A DNA stretch of 35,840 nt from AC-32 sp049644305 (lineage in GTDB: Bacteria > Actinomycetota > Thermoleophilia > Gaiellales > Gaiellaceae). Below the pieces are notes generated by a model. It made no database searches. It worked only from the letters and a program-made list of their open reading frames with translations, and was not told the DNA's origin. Of this stretch, positions 7,793 to 14,713 are shown one piece after another. The position numbers were made by a program, and so were the translations under genes. The stretch's first letter is position 1; each line of letters begins with the position of its first letter. The stretch lies in assembly GCA_049644305.1 (NCBI GenBank), contig JBARRQ010000179.1:1-35840 (forward strand), in the 5' to 3' direction.

Positions 7793-8649
7793 GCGGCGGC
7801 TGCTTCGTTCCTGCCGACGGCCTCGTGCCAGGTTCTGTTGGTCACGACGGCTTCGCCCGCGAGGAAGCGTCCCGGCAGGCCGTGCTCGTCGAGCCAGCCG
7901 GGCCCGTCGCCGGAAAGCAGGAAGGCCGCCTTCGCCGCTACGTCCGCGGCGGCGCACGATCCGGCCGCGACGGTCACCTCCTCCCAGCGCGACTCGGCGG
8001 GCCGGCCGGTCCGCGGATCGATGAGGTGGTGCTGAAGCGCTCCGGCTCGGCGCCAGCGGCGTTTGGTGATGCCACTGGTCGCGATCCCGCCGGCCGTCAG
8101 GCGGAGCGCGCCGTCGCCGGGAAGCCCGACCACCGCTTCGCCGCGGACGGCGACGTCACCGCCGGCGGCGACGAGCCCGTCGCCGGAGATGAGCTCGAGC
8201 GACGCGTCGACTGCGAGCGCCTTCACGACCCCGTTCAGGTCGAGCTTGGTTCCCGCTGGACGGGAGAGCAGCCGCCCGGAGAGGCGCAGCATCCGCCAAC
8301 GCCCAGGCGCGGATGGGCCGAGCGGCCGCTCGTCGTCCGCCAGCAGGGGGAAGTCTCGGTCGTACCCGGCGGCTTCGATCGCCTCGCCGAGCGTCGGGTC
8401 GACCAGCCCGTTCGTCGTTGCGGCCGCGCCGAGCGCCGTCCGCATCGCGCACGCGAACACGCGCGAGAGCACGACCACCTCGGAGAAATCGCGGTTGAGG
8501 CGATTCAGCTCGCTCTCGGGCCTGAAGCGCGAGAAGACTCGCTCCCAGTCCTCGAAGAGCCGCCGGATTGCAGCAAGCTCCTCCGGAGAGGCGCCCCCGA
8601 CGACGACCTCCACGCCCATGGCGGGGAAGGAGTCTTGCTCAGGAGACAC
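7789..8649 (-). CDS. apbE: ApbE-family FAD:protein FMN transferase
   Basis: 286 residues from GTG 8649. ApbE features in order: AMGVEVVV at the N-terminus (the AMGT-like motif), SRFRPESELNRLN (about 40-52), VDPTLGEAIEAAGY, LDLNGVVKALAVD, VAAGGDVAVRG, GIATSG, and HLIDPRTGRPAES. The enzyme transfers FMN from FAD to a Thr/Ser of a flavin-binding domain on extracytoplasmic redox proteins. No lipobox or signal is seen, so it may act in the cytosol or depend on a different start. It overlaps both neighbours. No FMN-binding-domain substrate is encoded next to it. Confidence 0.9.
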   Translation of the reverse strand: MSPEQDSFPAMGVEVVVGGASPEELAAIRRLFEDWERVFSRFRPESELNRLNRDFSEVVVLSRVFACAMRTALGAAATTNGLVDPTLGEAIEAAGYDRDFPLLADDERPLGPSAPGRWRMLRLSGRLLSRPAGTKLDLNGVVKALAVDASLELISGDGLVAAGGDVAVRGEAVVGLPGDGALRLTAGGIATSGITKRRWRRAGALQHHLIDPRTGRPAESRWEEVTVAAGSCAAADVAAKAAFLLSGDGPGWLDEHGLPGRFLAGEAVVTNRTWHEAVGRNEAAAA

Positions 8650-8917
8650 TCGTCTTCACCTGCGGCGCGGCGCTCGTCGCCGGCGTGGAGACCGAGGCCG
8701 AGCCGAGCTGGAGGCTGCCGTTGTCGTCGCTTGACTGAGTGCTGCCGGCTTGGGAGACGGACGTCGAGCGAGCTGCGGTCGCGGTGTGGCCCGGGTGGCT
8801 CGCCCGCGCGAGGAGCAGAGCCCCGAGGAAGCCCACCGTGGCCGCCGCGACTGCGAAACGCTTCGCACCGGCGACGCGCCCGCGGGCTGCCTCGATCCTC
8901 GACGGGCGCACGCTCAC
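8639..8917 (-). CDS. Small membrane-anchored Ser/Thr/Ala-rich protein
   Basis: 92 residues from GTG 8917. A basic N-terminus (about 1-20) leads into one hydrophobic segment (about 21-40) and then a low-complexity outside tail rich in Ser, Thr, Ala and Gln. The start overlaps the secreted-protein stop (GTGA), and the end overlaps the apbE start by 11 nt. In other actinobacterial operons with apbE and a heme membrane protein, a membrane-anchored linker of this type precedes an FMN-binding domain. That domain is absent here, so this may be a shortened version or an independent anchor. Confidence 0.65.
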   Translation of the reverse strand: MSVRPSRIEAARGRVAGAKRFAVAAATVGFLGALLLARASHPGHTATAARSTSVSQAGSTQSSDDNGSLQLGSASVSTPATSAAPQVKTSVS

Positions 8918-9594
8918 ATGCCTCCAGGGAAGGCCTCGTGCTGGCCTCCGTCCGGGCCGGGCGCGTTGCGGAAGAAGCCCTCCCGGCCGGGGGGACGCAT
9001 GAGCTTGCCGTTGACGAGATCGGTGATCCGCTGGTCCGAATCGCTCAGGATCTGGTCGGCCTGCGTCTTCGTCAGCCGGCCGGCCGAGACTGCCTGGTCG
9101 AGCTTCGTCTTCAGGTCGTTCTTCATCGCGGCGACCAGGCCGTCGACGGATTTGCCTTCATCCTTTGCGATCTGGGCCAGCGTCTTGCCGGAATCGAGCT
9201 TGGAGTCGAGCTGGCTCTCGGTCACCTTGAGGTATGACGCTGCAGCCGAGAGGCCGCCGAGACGGTGGAGGCCGAAGTGGCCGAAGCCGAGCATCGGCCC
9301 GAAGAACGGGACGTTCTCCGACTCGATCCGCTGCTTGAGCTGGTCGCCCTCGGCCTTGGTGATCCGTCCGGCCGCCACTGCGGCATCCACGCGGTTCTCG
9401 AGCGCCTTCTTCAACGCGCTGCTGAGCGCGCTCGGCTGAACGCCGAGCTGCTTCGCCGCATCGTCGACGACTGCCTTGTTCTCCTGGCTCGGGGAAGAGC
9501 CGAGCCGCGTTGCGGCGATTCCGGCGCCGGCGCCGCCGACCGCGAGTGCGGCCGCGGTTCCGGCGACGACCTTGCGTTTTAGCGATCCACCCAT
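8914..9594 (-). CDS. Secreted helical repeat protein (DUF2680/YckD-like)
   Basis: 226 residues. A signal peptide (about 1-28, KRKVVAGTAAALAVGG) is followed by two related helical units. The first is near 45-90, with VDAAVAAGRITKAEGDQL; the second is near 145-190, with LDQAVSAGRLTKTQADQI. This 'long helix, AGR-I/L-T-K, helix' pattern resembles the DUF2680 (YckD) type of exported protein. The middle is Gly/Phe/His-rich (GPMLGFGHFGLHRLGG) and the tail is Gly/Pro-rich. No cofactor motif is visible. It is the first gene after the kinase and is preceded by an 11-bp-spaced repeat array, suggesting direct control by the adjacent regulator. GGAG 5-8 nt upstream of ATG serves as ribosome binding site. 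Confidence 0.8.
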   Translation of the reverse strand: MGGSLKRKVVAGTAAALAVGGAGAGIAATRLGSSPSQENKAVVDDAAKQLGVQPSALSSALKKALENRVDAAVAAGRITKAEGDQLKQRIESENVPFFGPMLGFGHFGLHRLGGLSAAASYLKVTESQLDSKLDSGKTLAQIAKDEGKSVDGLVAAMKNDLKTKLDQAVSAGRLTKTQADQILSDSDQRITDLVNGKLMRPPGREGFFRNAPGPDGGQHEAFPGGM

Positions 9595-9635
9595 GGGGGC
9601 TCCTTTCGGCTTGACGGAGCCTCAGGGAACCAGCC

Positions 9636-9679
9636 GCGCCTGAAAGAGCTCTGAGAGCGCGCTAAGAACTCTCTAAGAG
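9636..9679 (-). promoter_or_regulatory. Four direct repeats at 11-bp spacing (response-regulator boxes)
   Basis: On the minus strand the hexamers CTCTTA, TTCTTA, CTCTCA and CTTTCA begin at 9679, 9668, 9657 and 9646, exactly 11 bp apart. The array overlaps the kinase stop and ends 41 nt before the ATG of the secreted protein, on its coding strand. OmpR/PhoB-type regulators bind such 11-bp tandem half-sites. The same motif is repeated at 11736-11779. Confidence 0.7.
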
Positions 9680-11013
9680 GCGCCGCGCCCGTTCAGCCGC
9701 AGGCGCATCAGCGTCCCGCCGCCGTCAGCCCGCTCGGCCACGACCTGCCCGCCGTGAGCCTCCGCGACCTGCTTCACGATCGCGAGCCCGAGTCCCGACC
9801 CGGGCAGCCCGCGCGCCGACGAGGCGCGGTAGAAGCGGTCGAAGATATACGGCAAGTCCTCCTCGGCGATCCCGGGGCCGCTGTCCCGCACTGTTAGCTC
9901 GCCGTCGCGGACGACGACCTCGACTTCGCCGCCGGCCGGGGTCCACTTTGCGGCGTTGTCGAGCAGGTTTGCAACCGCGCGCTCGATCGTCGACGGGGCG
10001 CCGTGGATAACGGACTCCTCGAGGTCCGTCGTGAACCTCACCTGGGGCCGGTTCCGCTTCGCGCGCTCTACGGCCCCCGCCGCGAGCAGGTCCAGGCGCA
10101 CGTCCTCCGCCTCTTCCGGGTGCAGCTCCGCGCGCGCAAGCTCGATCAGCTCCGCGATCAACGTCGTCATCTCGCCGAGCTGCTCGACCACGTCGCTGAG
10201 AAGCCGCTCGCGCTCGCCGGGCGGCAGCGAGCGCTCCCCGGCAAGGACCTCGATGTTCGTCCGCAGGCTCGTCAGAGGCGTGCGCAGCTCGTGCGAGGCG
10301 TCGGCGACGAGCTGGCGCTGCGCCCGGCTCGACTCCTCGAGCGCGGCGAGCATCGTGTTGAAGGACGCTGCGAGCCGGCCGAGCTCGTCCTGGCCACTCG
10401 CCTCGATCCGTTGTGAGAGGTCGCCGGTCTCGGTCACGGTCTCGGTTGTCTGGGTGAGGCGCCGCACCGGCCGCAGCGCCGCCTGCGAGACGGCCAGGCC
10501 GAGGCCGGCCGCGACTGCGATCCCGCCCAGCGCGATCAGGATCAGGACGATGCCGATTCGGTGCAGTGTCCGGTGCAGGCCGCTCACGTCGGTGGCGACC
10601 TGGAGCGCCGCGAGCCCGACGTCCGGCACATGGATGGGAATCGTCAGGACCCGGGACGGCCGGCCCGAAAGGCTCGTCTCGGAGAAGAACTGAGAGCCGT
10701 GGCCGCGAGCAACGTCGAGCACGCGCTTGCTGATGGGCAGCGCCCCTTGCCCGAGCGGGCGGACGGTCTGCCCGTTCGCGTTCACGACCTGCGCGTAGAC
10801 GCCGAAGAACGGCGGGATGTCGAGGTGAGAGCCACTCGGGCCCGTCTCGATCCGCCCTCCGCCGCTGATCGCCGCCGCTCGCTCCTGCAGGGTCTTGTCG
10901 GCATCGCCTTGCAGCTCGTTCCGGACGAGCACGAAGATGAGGGCCGAGCCTACGACGACGGCGAGCCCGACGGCCGCGGCGGCGACCAGGGTGAGGCGGA
11001 CCCGGAAGCTCAC
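9673..11013 (-). CDS. Sensor histidine kinase of the two-component pair
   Basis: 446 residues from GTG 11013, overlapping the regulator stop (GTGA). TM1 is about 8-30, then an extracytoplasmic sensor region of about 120 residues, TM2 about 153-176, HAMP about 178-230, and the phospho-acceptor His241 in ADASHELRTPLTSLR. The ATPase domain has the N-box VANLLDNAAKWTP, DSGPGIAEEDLPYIF and GSGLGLAIVKQ. The layout matches MprB/PrrB-type actinobacterial envelope-stress kinases. The sensed signal is unknown. The linked exported proteins and HtrA suggest an envelope or redox cue. Confidence 0.93.
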   Translation of the reverse strand: MSFRVRLTLVAAAAVGLAVVVGSALIFVLVRNELQGDADKTLQERAAAISGGGRIETGPSGSHLDIPPFFGVYAQVVNANGQTVRPLGQGALPISKRVLDVARGHGSQFFSETSLSGRPSRVLTIPIHVPDVGLAALQVATDVSGLHRTLHRIGIVLILIALGGIAVAAGLGLAVSQAALRPVRRLTQTTETVTETGDLSQRIEASGQDELGRLAASFNTMLAALEESSRAQRQLVADASHELRTPLTSLRTNIEVLAGERSLPPGERERLLSDVVEQLGEMTTLIAELIELARAELHPEEAEDVRLDLLAAGAVERAKRNRPQVRFTTDLEESVIHGAPSTIERAVANLLDNAAKWTPAGGEVEVVVRDGELTVRDSGPGIAEEDLPYIFDRFYRASSARGLPGSGLGLAIVKQVAEAHGGQVVAERADGGGTLMRLRLNGRGAS

Positions 11014-11693
11014 GGCTCGCGCAAGGCGTAACCGACGCCGCGCATCGTCTGGATCAGCCTCGGCTTGCCGCCTGCCTCGGTCTTGCGCCGCAGGTACCCG
11101 ATGTACACGTCGAGCGAGTTGGAGCCGTAGCCGAAGTCGTAGCCCCAAACTCGCTCGAAGATCACGGAGCGGGTCAGCACCTGGCGCGGATTGAGCATGA
11201 ACAGCTCGAGCAGCGAGAACTCCGTCCGCGTGAGCTCGATCAACTCGTCGCCGCGTTTCACCTCGCGCGTGCCCGGGTCAAGCTCGAGATCTGCGAAGCG
11301 AAGAGCCTCGCCGGACCCATCGGCCGTCCGGCGCAGGAGCGCGCGCAGACGGGCGAGCAGCTCCTCGAGCGCGAACGGCTTCGTCACGTAGTCGTCGGCA
11401 CCGGCGTCGAGGCCTTCGACGCGGTCCTCGACCTGCGTCCGCGCGGTCAGCATCAGCACCGGGACACGACTGCCCGATCGCCGCAGCGTGCGGCAGACCT
11501 CGAGACCGTCGACGCCGGGCATGAGAACGTCGAGGACCACGGCGTCAGGCTGCGTCTCCGACTCGAGCCGGTAGAGCGCCTCGTTGCCGTCCGCGGCGAG
11601 CTCGATCTCGTATCCCTCGAGCTCGAGGGCCCGGCGCAGGGAATCGCGCACTGCGCGTTCGTCGTCGACTACGAGAATCTTCATCGGGCCCAT
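11010..11693 (-). CDS. OmpR-family response regulator
   Basis: 227 residues. Receiver domain with the acidic pair Asp10/Asp11, phospho-acceptor Asp55 (VVLDVLMPG), Thr83 (MLTART) and Lys105 (VTKPF). The C-terminal winged helix spans about 130-225, with LTRTEFSLLELFMLN and VIFERVWGYDFGYGSNSLDVYIGYLRRK. It is MprA/PrrA-like. A second in-frame ATG at 11684 (MKILVVDD) is possible; ATG 11693 was kept because GGAG lies just upstream. It is transcribed with the kinase. The 11-bp repeat arrays beside it and downstream of the kinase are its likely binding sites. Confidence 0.93.
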   Translation of the reverse strand: MGPMKILVVDDERAVRDSLRRALELEGYEIELAADGNEALYRLESETQPDAVVLDVLMPGVDGLEVCRTLRRSGSRVPVLMLTARTQVEDRVEGLDAGADDYVTKPFALEELLARLRALLRRTADGSGEALRFADLELDPGTREVKRGDELIELTRTEFSLLELFMLNPRQVLTRSVIFERVWGYDFGYGSNSLDVYIGYLRRKTEAGGKPRLIQTMRGVGYALREP

Positions 11694-11735
11694 TTTGCTC
11701 CGCGAGTGTGAGAGCCCGCTGAGAATCCGCTTGCG

Positions 11736-11779
11736 TTCTTACCGAGTTCTTAGTCGAGTCTCAGGCTTGTCTTAGGCAG
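11736..11779 (+). promoter_or_regulatory. Four direct repeats at 11-bp spacing upstream of htrA-like gene
   Basis: TTCTTA (11736), TTCTTA (11747), GTCTCA (11758) and GTCTTA (11769) are spaced exactly 11 bp apart on the plus strand. The array ends 51 nt before the HtrA ATG and lies in the divergent region with the response regulator. It matches the array at 9636-9679 in motif, spacing, copy number and orientation relative to the downstream gene. Confidence 0.72.
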
Positions 11780-11830
11780 GATTGGTCAGATGCAGTCCGT
11801 CACCTGACGAAAAAGGAGTCCCTCCCCCTG

Positions 11831-12898
11831 ATGCCCCGTCGTCCGCCCACACCCCTCATCGTGTCTCTCCTAGCAACAGCCTGCCTGGGGGCGGGCGGCG
11901 GGGCTCTGGCGTATGCAGCGTTCTCCTCGGGCAACACGAAGACCGTTGTCCACCAGGTGGTGACCGTCCCCAACTCGCAGCCCGTCTCGAGTGCGCCGCT
12001 CTCGGTCAACGCGATCTACCGGCGCGCATATAGGGCGGTCGTCCAGATCTCGGTGTCGAGCCAGGCCGCGAGCTTCCCCTTCGGCGGCCAGCAGGCGCAG
12101 CGATCGCAGGGCTCCGGCTTCGTCTACGACGCCAACGGCGACATCGTGACGAACCAGCACGTCGTCGCCGGCGCGAAGAACATGACCGTCACCCTCTGGA
12201 ACGGCAAGACGTACAGCGCCAAGCTCGTCGGCAGCGACAGCTCGACGGATGTCGCCGTGGTCAAGATCTCCGCACCGGCCTCGCAGCTCTACCCGCTCTC
12301 GCTCGGAGACTCCAGCTCGCTCGCCGTCGGCGACGGGGTCGTCGCGATCGGGAGCCCCTTCGGGCTCGCCGAGACGGTCACGAGCGGAATCGTCAGCGCG
12401 CTGCACCGGACGATCGACTCGCCGGGCGGCTTCAGCATCCAGAACGCGATCCAGACGGACGCCGCAATCAACCACGGCAACTCCGGCGGGCCGCTGCTGA
12501 GCTCTGACGGGAAAGTCGTCGGCATCACCGCGCAGATCGAGAGCAACTCCGGCGGCAGCGAAGGCGTCGGCTTCGCGATCCCCTCGAACACCGTCACCTC
12601 GGTCGTCAAGCAGCTGGTCTCGAGCGGCAAGGCCCAGCACGCCTACCTCGGCGTCTCGCTCGACTCGAGTGCGGCGAATGCCCGAGTTGCGGCCGTGCGG
12701 CCCGGCACGCCGGCGACGCGCGCGGGCCTGAAGGCCGGCGACATCGTCACCGCGCTCGGCGGCTCGCCGGTTACGACCTCGGGCGAGCTCGCGGGCGCGA
12801 TCGCCGCCCACAAGCCCGGCGACACGGTGACACTGACGTACAAGCGCGGCGGCAAGAGCCACAACGTCAGCGTGAAGCTGGCGAACCGCCCCTCCTAG
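11831..12898 (+). CDS. HtrA/DegP-like trypsin-fold serine protease with PDZ domain
   Basis: 355 residues. An N-terminal signal anchor (about 8-30) places the protease outside the membrane. The catalytic triad is visible: His110 (VTNQHVVAG), Asp140 (SSTDVAVVK) and Ser218 (NHGNSGGPLL). A PDZ domain spans about 255-350 (LGVSL, RAGLKAGDIVTALGG). HtrA proteins degrade or refold damaged exported proteins. AAGGAGT lies 12 nt before ATG, a rather long spacing. Divergent from the two-component regulator and preceded by its presumed binding array, it resembles the mprAB-pepD arrangement of mycobacteria. Confidence 0.95.
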   Translation: MPRRPPTPLIVSLLATACLGAGGGALAYAAFSSGNTKTVVHQVVTVPNSQPVSSAPLSVNAIYRRAYRAVVQISVSSQAASFPFGGQQAQRSQGSGFVYDANGDIVTNQHVVAGAKNMTVTLWNGKTYSAKLVGSDSSTDVAVVKISAPASQLYPLSLGDSSSLAVGDGVVAIGSPFGLAETVTSGIVSALHRTIDSPGGFSIQNAIQTDAAINHGNSGGPLLSSDGKVVGITAQIESNSGGSEGVGFAIPSNTVTSVVKQLVSSGKAQHAYLGVSLDSSAANARVAAVRPGTPATRAGLKAGDIVTALGGSPVTTSGELAGAIAAHKPGDTVTLTYKRGGKSHNVSVKLANRPS

Positions 12899-12925
12899 CC
12901 GTCTCAACCTGAGAAGCGGCGGCGC

Positions 12926-12931
12926 TACCCT
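12926..12931 (+). promoter_or_regulatory. -10-like box of the tRNA-Arg gene
   Basis: TACCCT ends 10 nt before the first base of the mature tRNA, a normal distance for a -10 with a very short 5' leader. Confidence 0.35.
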
Positions 12932-12941
12932 GTCGGGGCGC

Positions 12942-13013
12942 GCCCCCGTAGCTCAGTGGATAGAGCAGCGGTTTCCTAAACCGCGTGCGCTGGTTCGATT
13001 CCGGCCGGGGGCA
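12942..13013 (+). tRNA. tRNA-Arg (anticodon CCT)
   Basis: A complete cloverleaf reads out. Acceptor GCCCCCG pairs with CGGGGGC plus discriminator A. The D stem is GCTC/GAGC. The anticodon stem is GCGGT/ACCGC around TTCCTAA, giving anticodon CCT, which reads AGG. The T stem is GCTGG/CCGGC around TTCGATT. CCA is not encoded. The gene stands alone after htrA. Confidence 0.95.
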
Positions 13014-13098
13014 CTCTCAAAGCCTTTTATCCGCTTCTCCTCCCTTTCGCGACCCGGCTCGAGCCGGCAGGGATTTCCTAAACTTATGTTTCCTAAAC
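12972..13098 (+). repeat. Decamer TTTCCTAAAC, three copies
   Basis: TTTCCTAAAC occurs in the tRNA anticodon arm (12972-12981) and twice more just downstream (13074-13083 and 13089-13098). AT-rich 10-mers are unexpected at this density in such GC-rich DNA. Anticodon-loop sequences are a known target class for tyrosine integrases, so the copies could be attachment-site remnants. No integrase is present in the window. Confidence 0.5.
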
Positions 13099-13697
13099 TC
13101 TCCCGGGCGCCTGCCGCACGAGCTCGGTGTGACCGTACAGACTCCGCGTGCGGGCGTACAGGACGTTAGCCTCATCTACTTCGATCGGGTGGGTCCTTCG
13201 TGAACGAGAAGGCAGATCCCGGAAGGCGACGCTTGGTGCGTCGCGAAGTGCGGGGACTGCATCAAGAGGAGTCGTACGGAGGCAAGACATCTGGAGAATC
13301 TCACACCGAGCTACTCCCGCACCGACAAAGACATGTGCGTGTCGCAGAGTGCGGGGACTTCGTCAAGACGATATGAACCTAACTGAGAACCTGCTGCTGC
13401 TGCTCAGAGCCGCGGCCCTCGGCCGAGGCACGAGGGACTTTCCTGAGCCGCGCACCGTAAGATGCGCTTCGGAGCAGTCGACGTGACCGATCGTTGGGAT
13501 TCATCTCCCTCGCCGACTTCGTCCGCAGGTCGGGACATGAGCTCCTCCGCGCTCGGGCATGGCTTCCACGCTGCTCGACCCGCCGGGTCTTTGGCCAGGC
13601 ATCCTCATGAGGTTCGCCGACGGGAATAACGGGCGCGCGCGTCCTCGAGCGGCTCGACGAGCTCTACGCCATCGGCGGTGGGCCGGGCGCCGACCGT
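13014..13697. other. Non-coding stretch downstream of tRNA-Arg
   Basis: About 600 bases without a convincing gene. It is less GC-rich and less codon-structured than its surroundings. It holds two decamer copies matching the tRNA anticodon arm, a pair of about 30-bp imperfect direct repeats, a CTG triplet run (about 13391-13403) and a palindrome CCTCGGCCGAGG (13417-13428). Short open frames exist but have no ribosome binding site, no family resemblance and no continuous codon bias. The end of the stretch (13626-13697) encodes what looks like the natural N-terminus of the next gene, but without a standard start codon. Confidence 0.6.
13241..13371 (+). repeat. Pair of ~30-bp imperfect direct repeats
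   Basis: 13241-13270 and 13342-13371 align over 30 positions with about 5 mismatches around the shared core GTGCGGGGACT and a common TCAAGA. They are 101 bp apart. Either they are remnants of a repeated element or part of a duplicated small gene; one frame reads AKCGDCIK and AECGDFVK at the two copies. Confidence 0.5.
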
Positions 13698-14648
13698 GTG
13701 GGCGGGAGCGCGGGCGAGCAACGCGCCCACGAGCTTGCGGCCACCTGGCTCGAGGAGGCCGGGCTCGCCGTCGAGGTAGACCGGTCGGGGAACCTGATCG
13801 GGCGGACGAGCGACCCGTCCGTCATGACCGGATCGCACCTCGACTCGGTGCCCCAGGGCGGCAAGTTCGACGGTGCCCTCGGCGTCGTTGCAGGCATCGA
13901 GGCGGTCGAGCGTGTCGGCAAGGGCGCCGTCGTCGTCTTCCGCGACGAAGAGCGTGGCTGCGTTGGGAGCACCGCTTTCGTCGCCGGCACTGAGCGCCCT
14001 TCGTTCTTCCTCGAGGTACACGTCGAGCAAGGACCGGTGCTCGAGCGGGCCGGCGCGCCGCTCGGGCTCGTCACGAACGTCGCGGGGATCGTCCGCGGGG
14101 AGCGTCTGTTCGAGGGCCTCGCAGGCCACGCTGGAACCGTGCCTATGAGCGCCCGGCAGGATGCCCTCGTCGCCGCGGCCGAGTACGTCCTCCGCGTTCG
14201 GTCCGCCGCTGCCGCGATCGACGGCGCGGTCGCGACCGTCGGTCGGCTCGAGGTCGAGCCGGGCGCAGCCAACGTAATCCCGGCGCGCGTCCGCCTCTCC
14301 GTCGACGTGCGCGCGCCGGATCCCGAGCGCCTCGACCGGCTCGTCGCCGAGCTCGAGCTCGAGCCCGACTTCCGCTCGGCGCACGTCGCGATGGCGTCCG
14401 AGCCGCGCGCCGTGCTGCGCGCCGAGCTCGAGGAGCGCGAGCTTCCCGTCATCGACCTGCCTTGCAACGCCGGCCACGACGCGGCGGTTCTCGCTGCGGC
14501 AGGCGTGCCGACGGCGATGCTCCTCGTCCGGAGCTTGAACGGCGGCGTCAGTCACGCGCCCGAGGAGGAGTCGAGCGCCGACGACGTCTTGCTCGCCGTC
14601 GATGTGCTGGCCGGGGCGCTGGGACGGCTTGCCGCTCGAAGGCGCTAG
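13698..14648 (+). CDS. Allantoate amidohydrolase / N-carbamoylase (M20 family)
   Basis: Family motifs: metal ligands in TGSHLDSVPQGGKFDGALGV and RDEERGCVGS, VHVEQGPVLE, and a dimerisation segment with GHAGTVPMSARQDA. NAGHDAAVLAAAGVPTAMLL and GGVSHAPEE carry the final ligand region. The family hydrolyses allantoate, ureidoglycolate or N-carbamoyl amino acids; allantoate is favoured by the surrounding urate-degradation genes. The coordinates use the first standard start (GTG 13698, 316 residues). Homologues begin about 24 codons earlier with a G-ARVLERLDEL-like helix, and that sequence is present in frame here from 13626, but it is preceded by ATA rather than ATG. Confidence 0.88.
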   Translation: MGGSAGEQRAHELAATWLEEAGLAVEVDRSGNLIGRTSDPSVMTGSHLDSVPQGGKFDGALGVVAGIEAVERVGKGAVVVFRDEERGCVGSTAFVAGTERPSFFLEVHVEQGPVLERAGAPLGLVTNVAGIVRGERLFEGLAGHAGTVPMSARQDALVAAAEYVLRVRSAAAAIDGAVATVGRLEVEPGAANVIPARVRLSVDVRAPDPERLDRLVAELELEPDFRSAHVAMASEPRAVLRAELEERELPVIDLPCNAGHDAAVLAAAGVPTAMLLVRSLNGGVSHAPEEESSADDVLLAVDVLAGALGRLAARRR

Positions 14649-14668
14649 CCCGCTCCCGCTCCGAGTCC

Positions 14669-14674
14669 TATAGT
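14669..14674 (+). promoter_or_regulatory. Promoter -10 box of the BMP transporter operon
   Basis: TATAGT lies 39 nt upstream of ATG 14714. Unlike the leaderless genes, this one has a leader carrying purine-rich ribosome binding sequence (GGAGGAAAGAGGAGG, 14697-14711). Confidence 0.5.
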
Positions 14675-14713
14675 GGCGTCCTCGCGCCCGATCCCCGGAG
14701 GAAAGAGGAGGAG

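Noticed and set aside
9636..9679. The 11-bp repeats as a CRISPR or transposon end
   Set aside because: The units are too short, and their fixed helical period and promoter position fit regulator half-sites.
13148..13486. Possible 112-residue protein in the tRNA-downstream region
   Set aside because: No ribosome binding site or leaderless box, a composition rich in Arg/Ser without structure, and it spans the duplicated 30-bp motifs in different frames.
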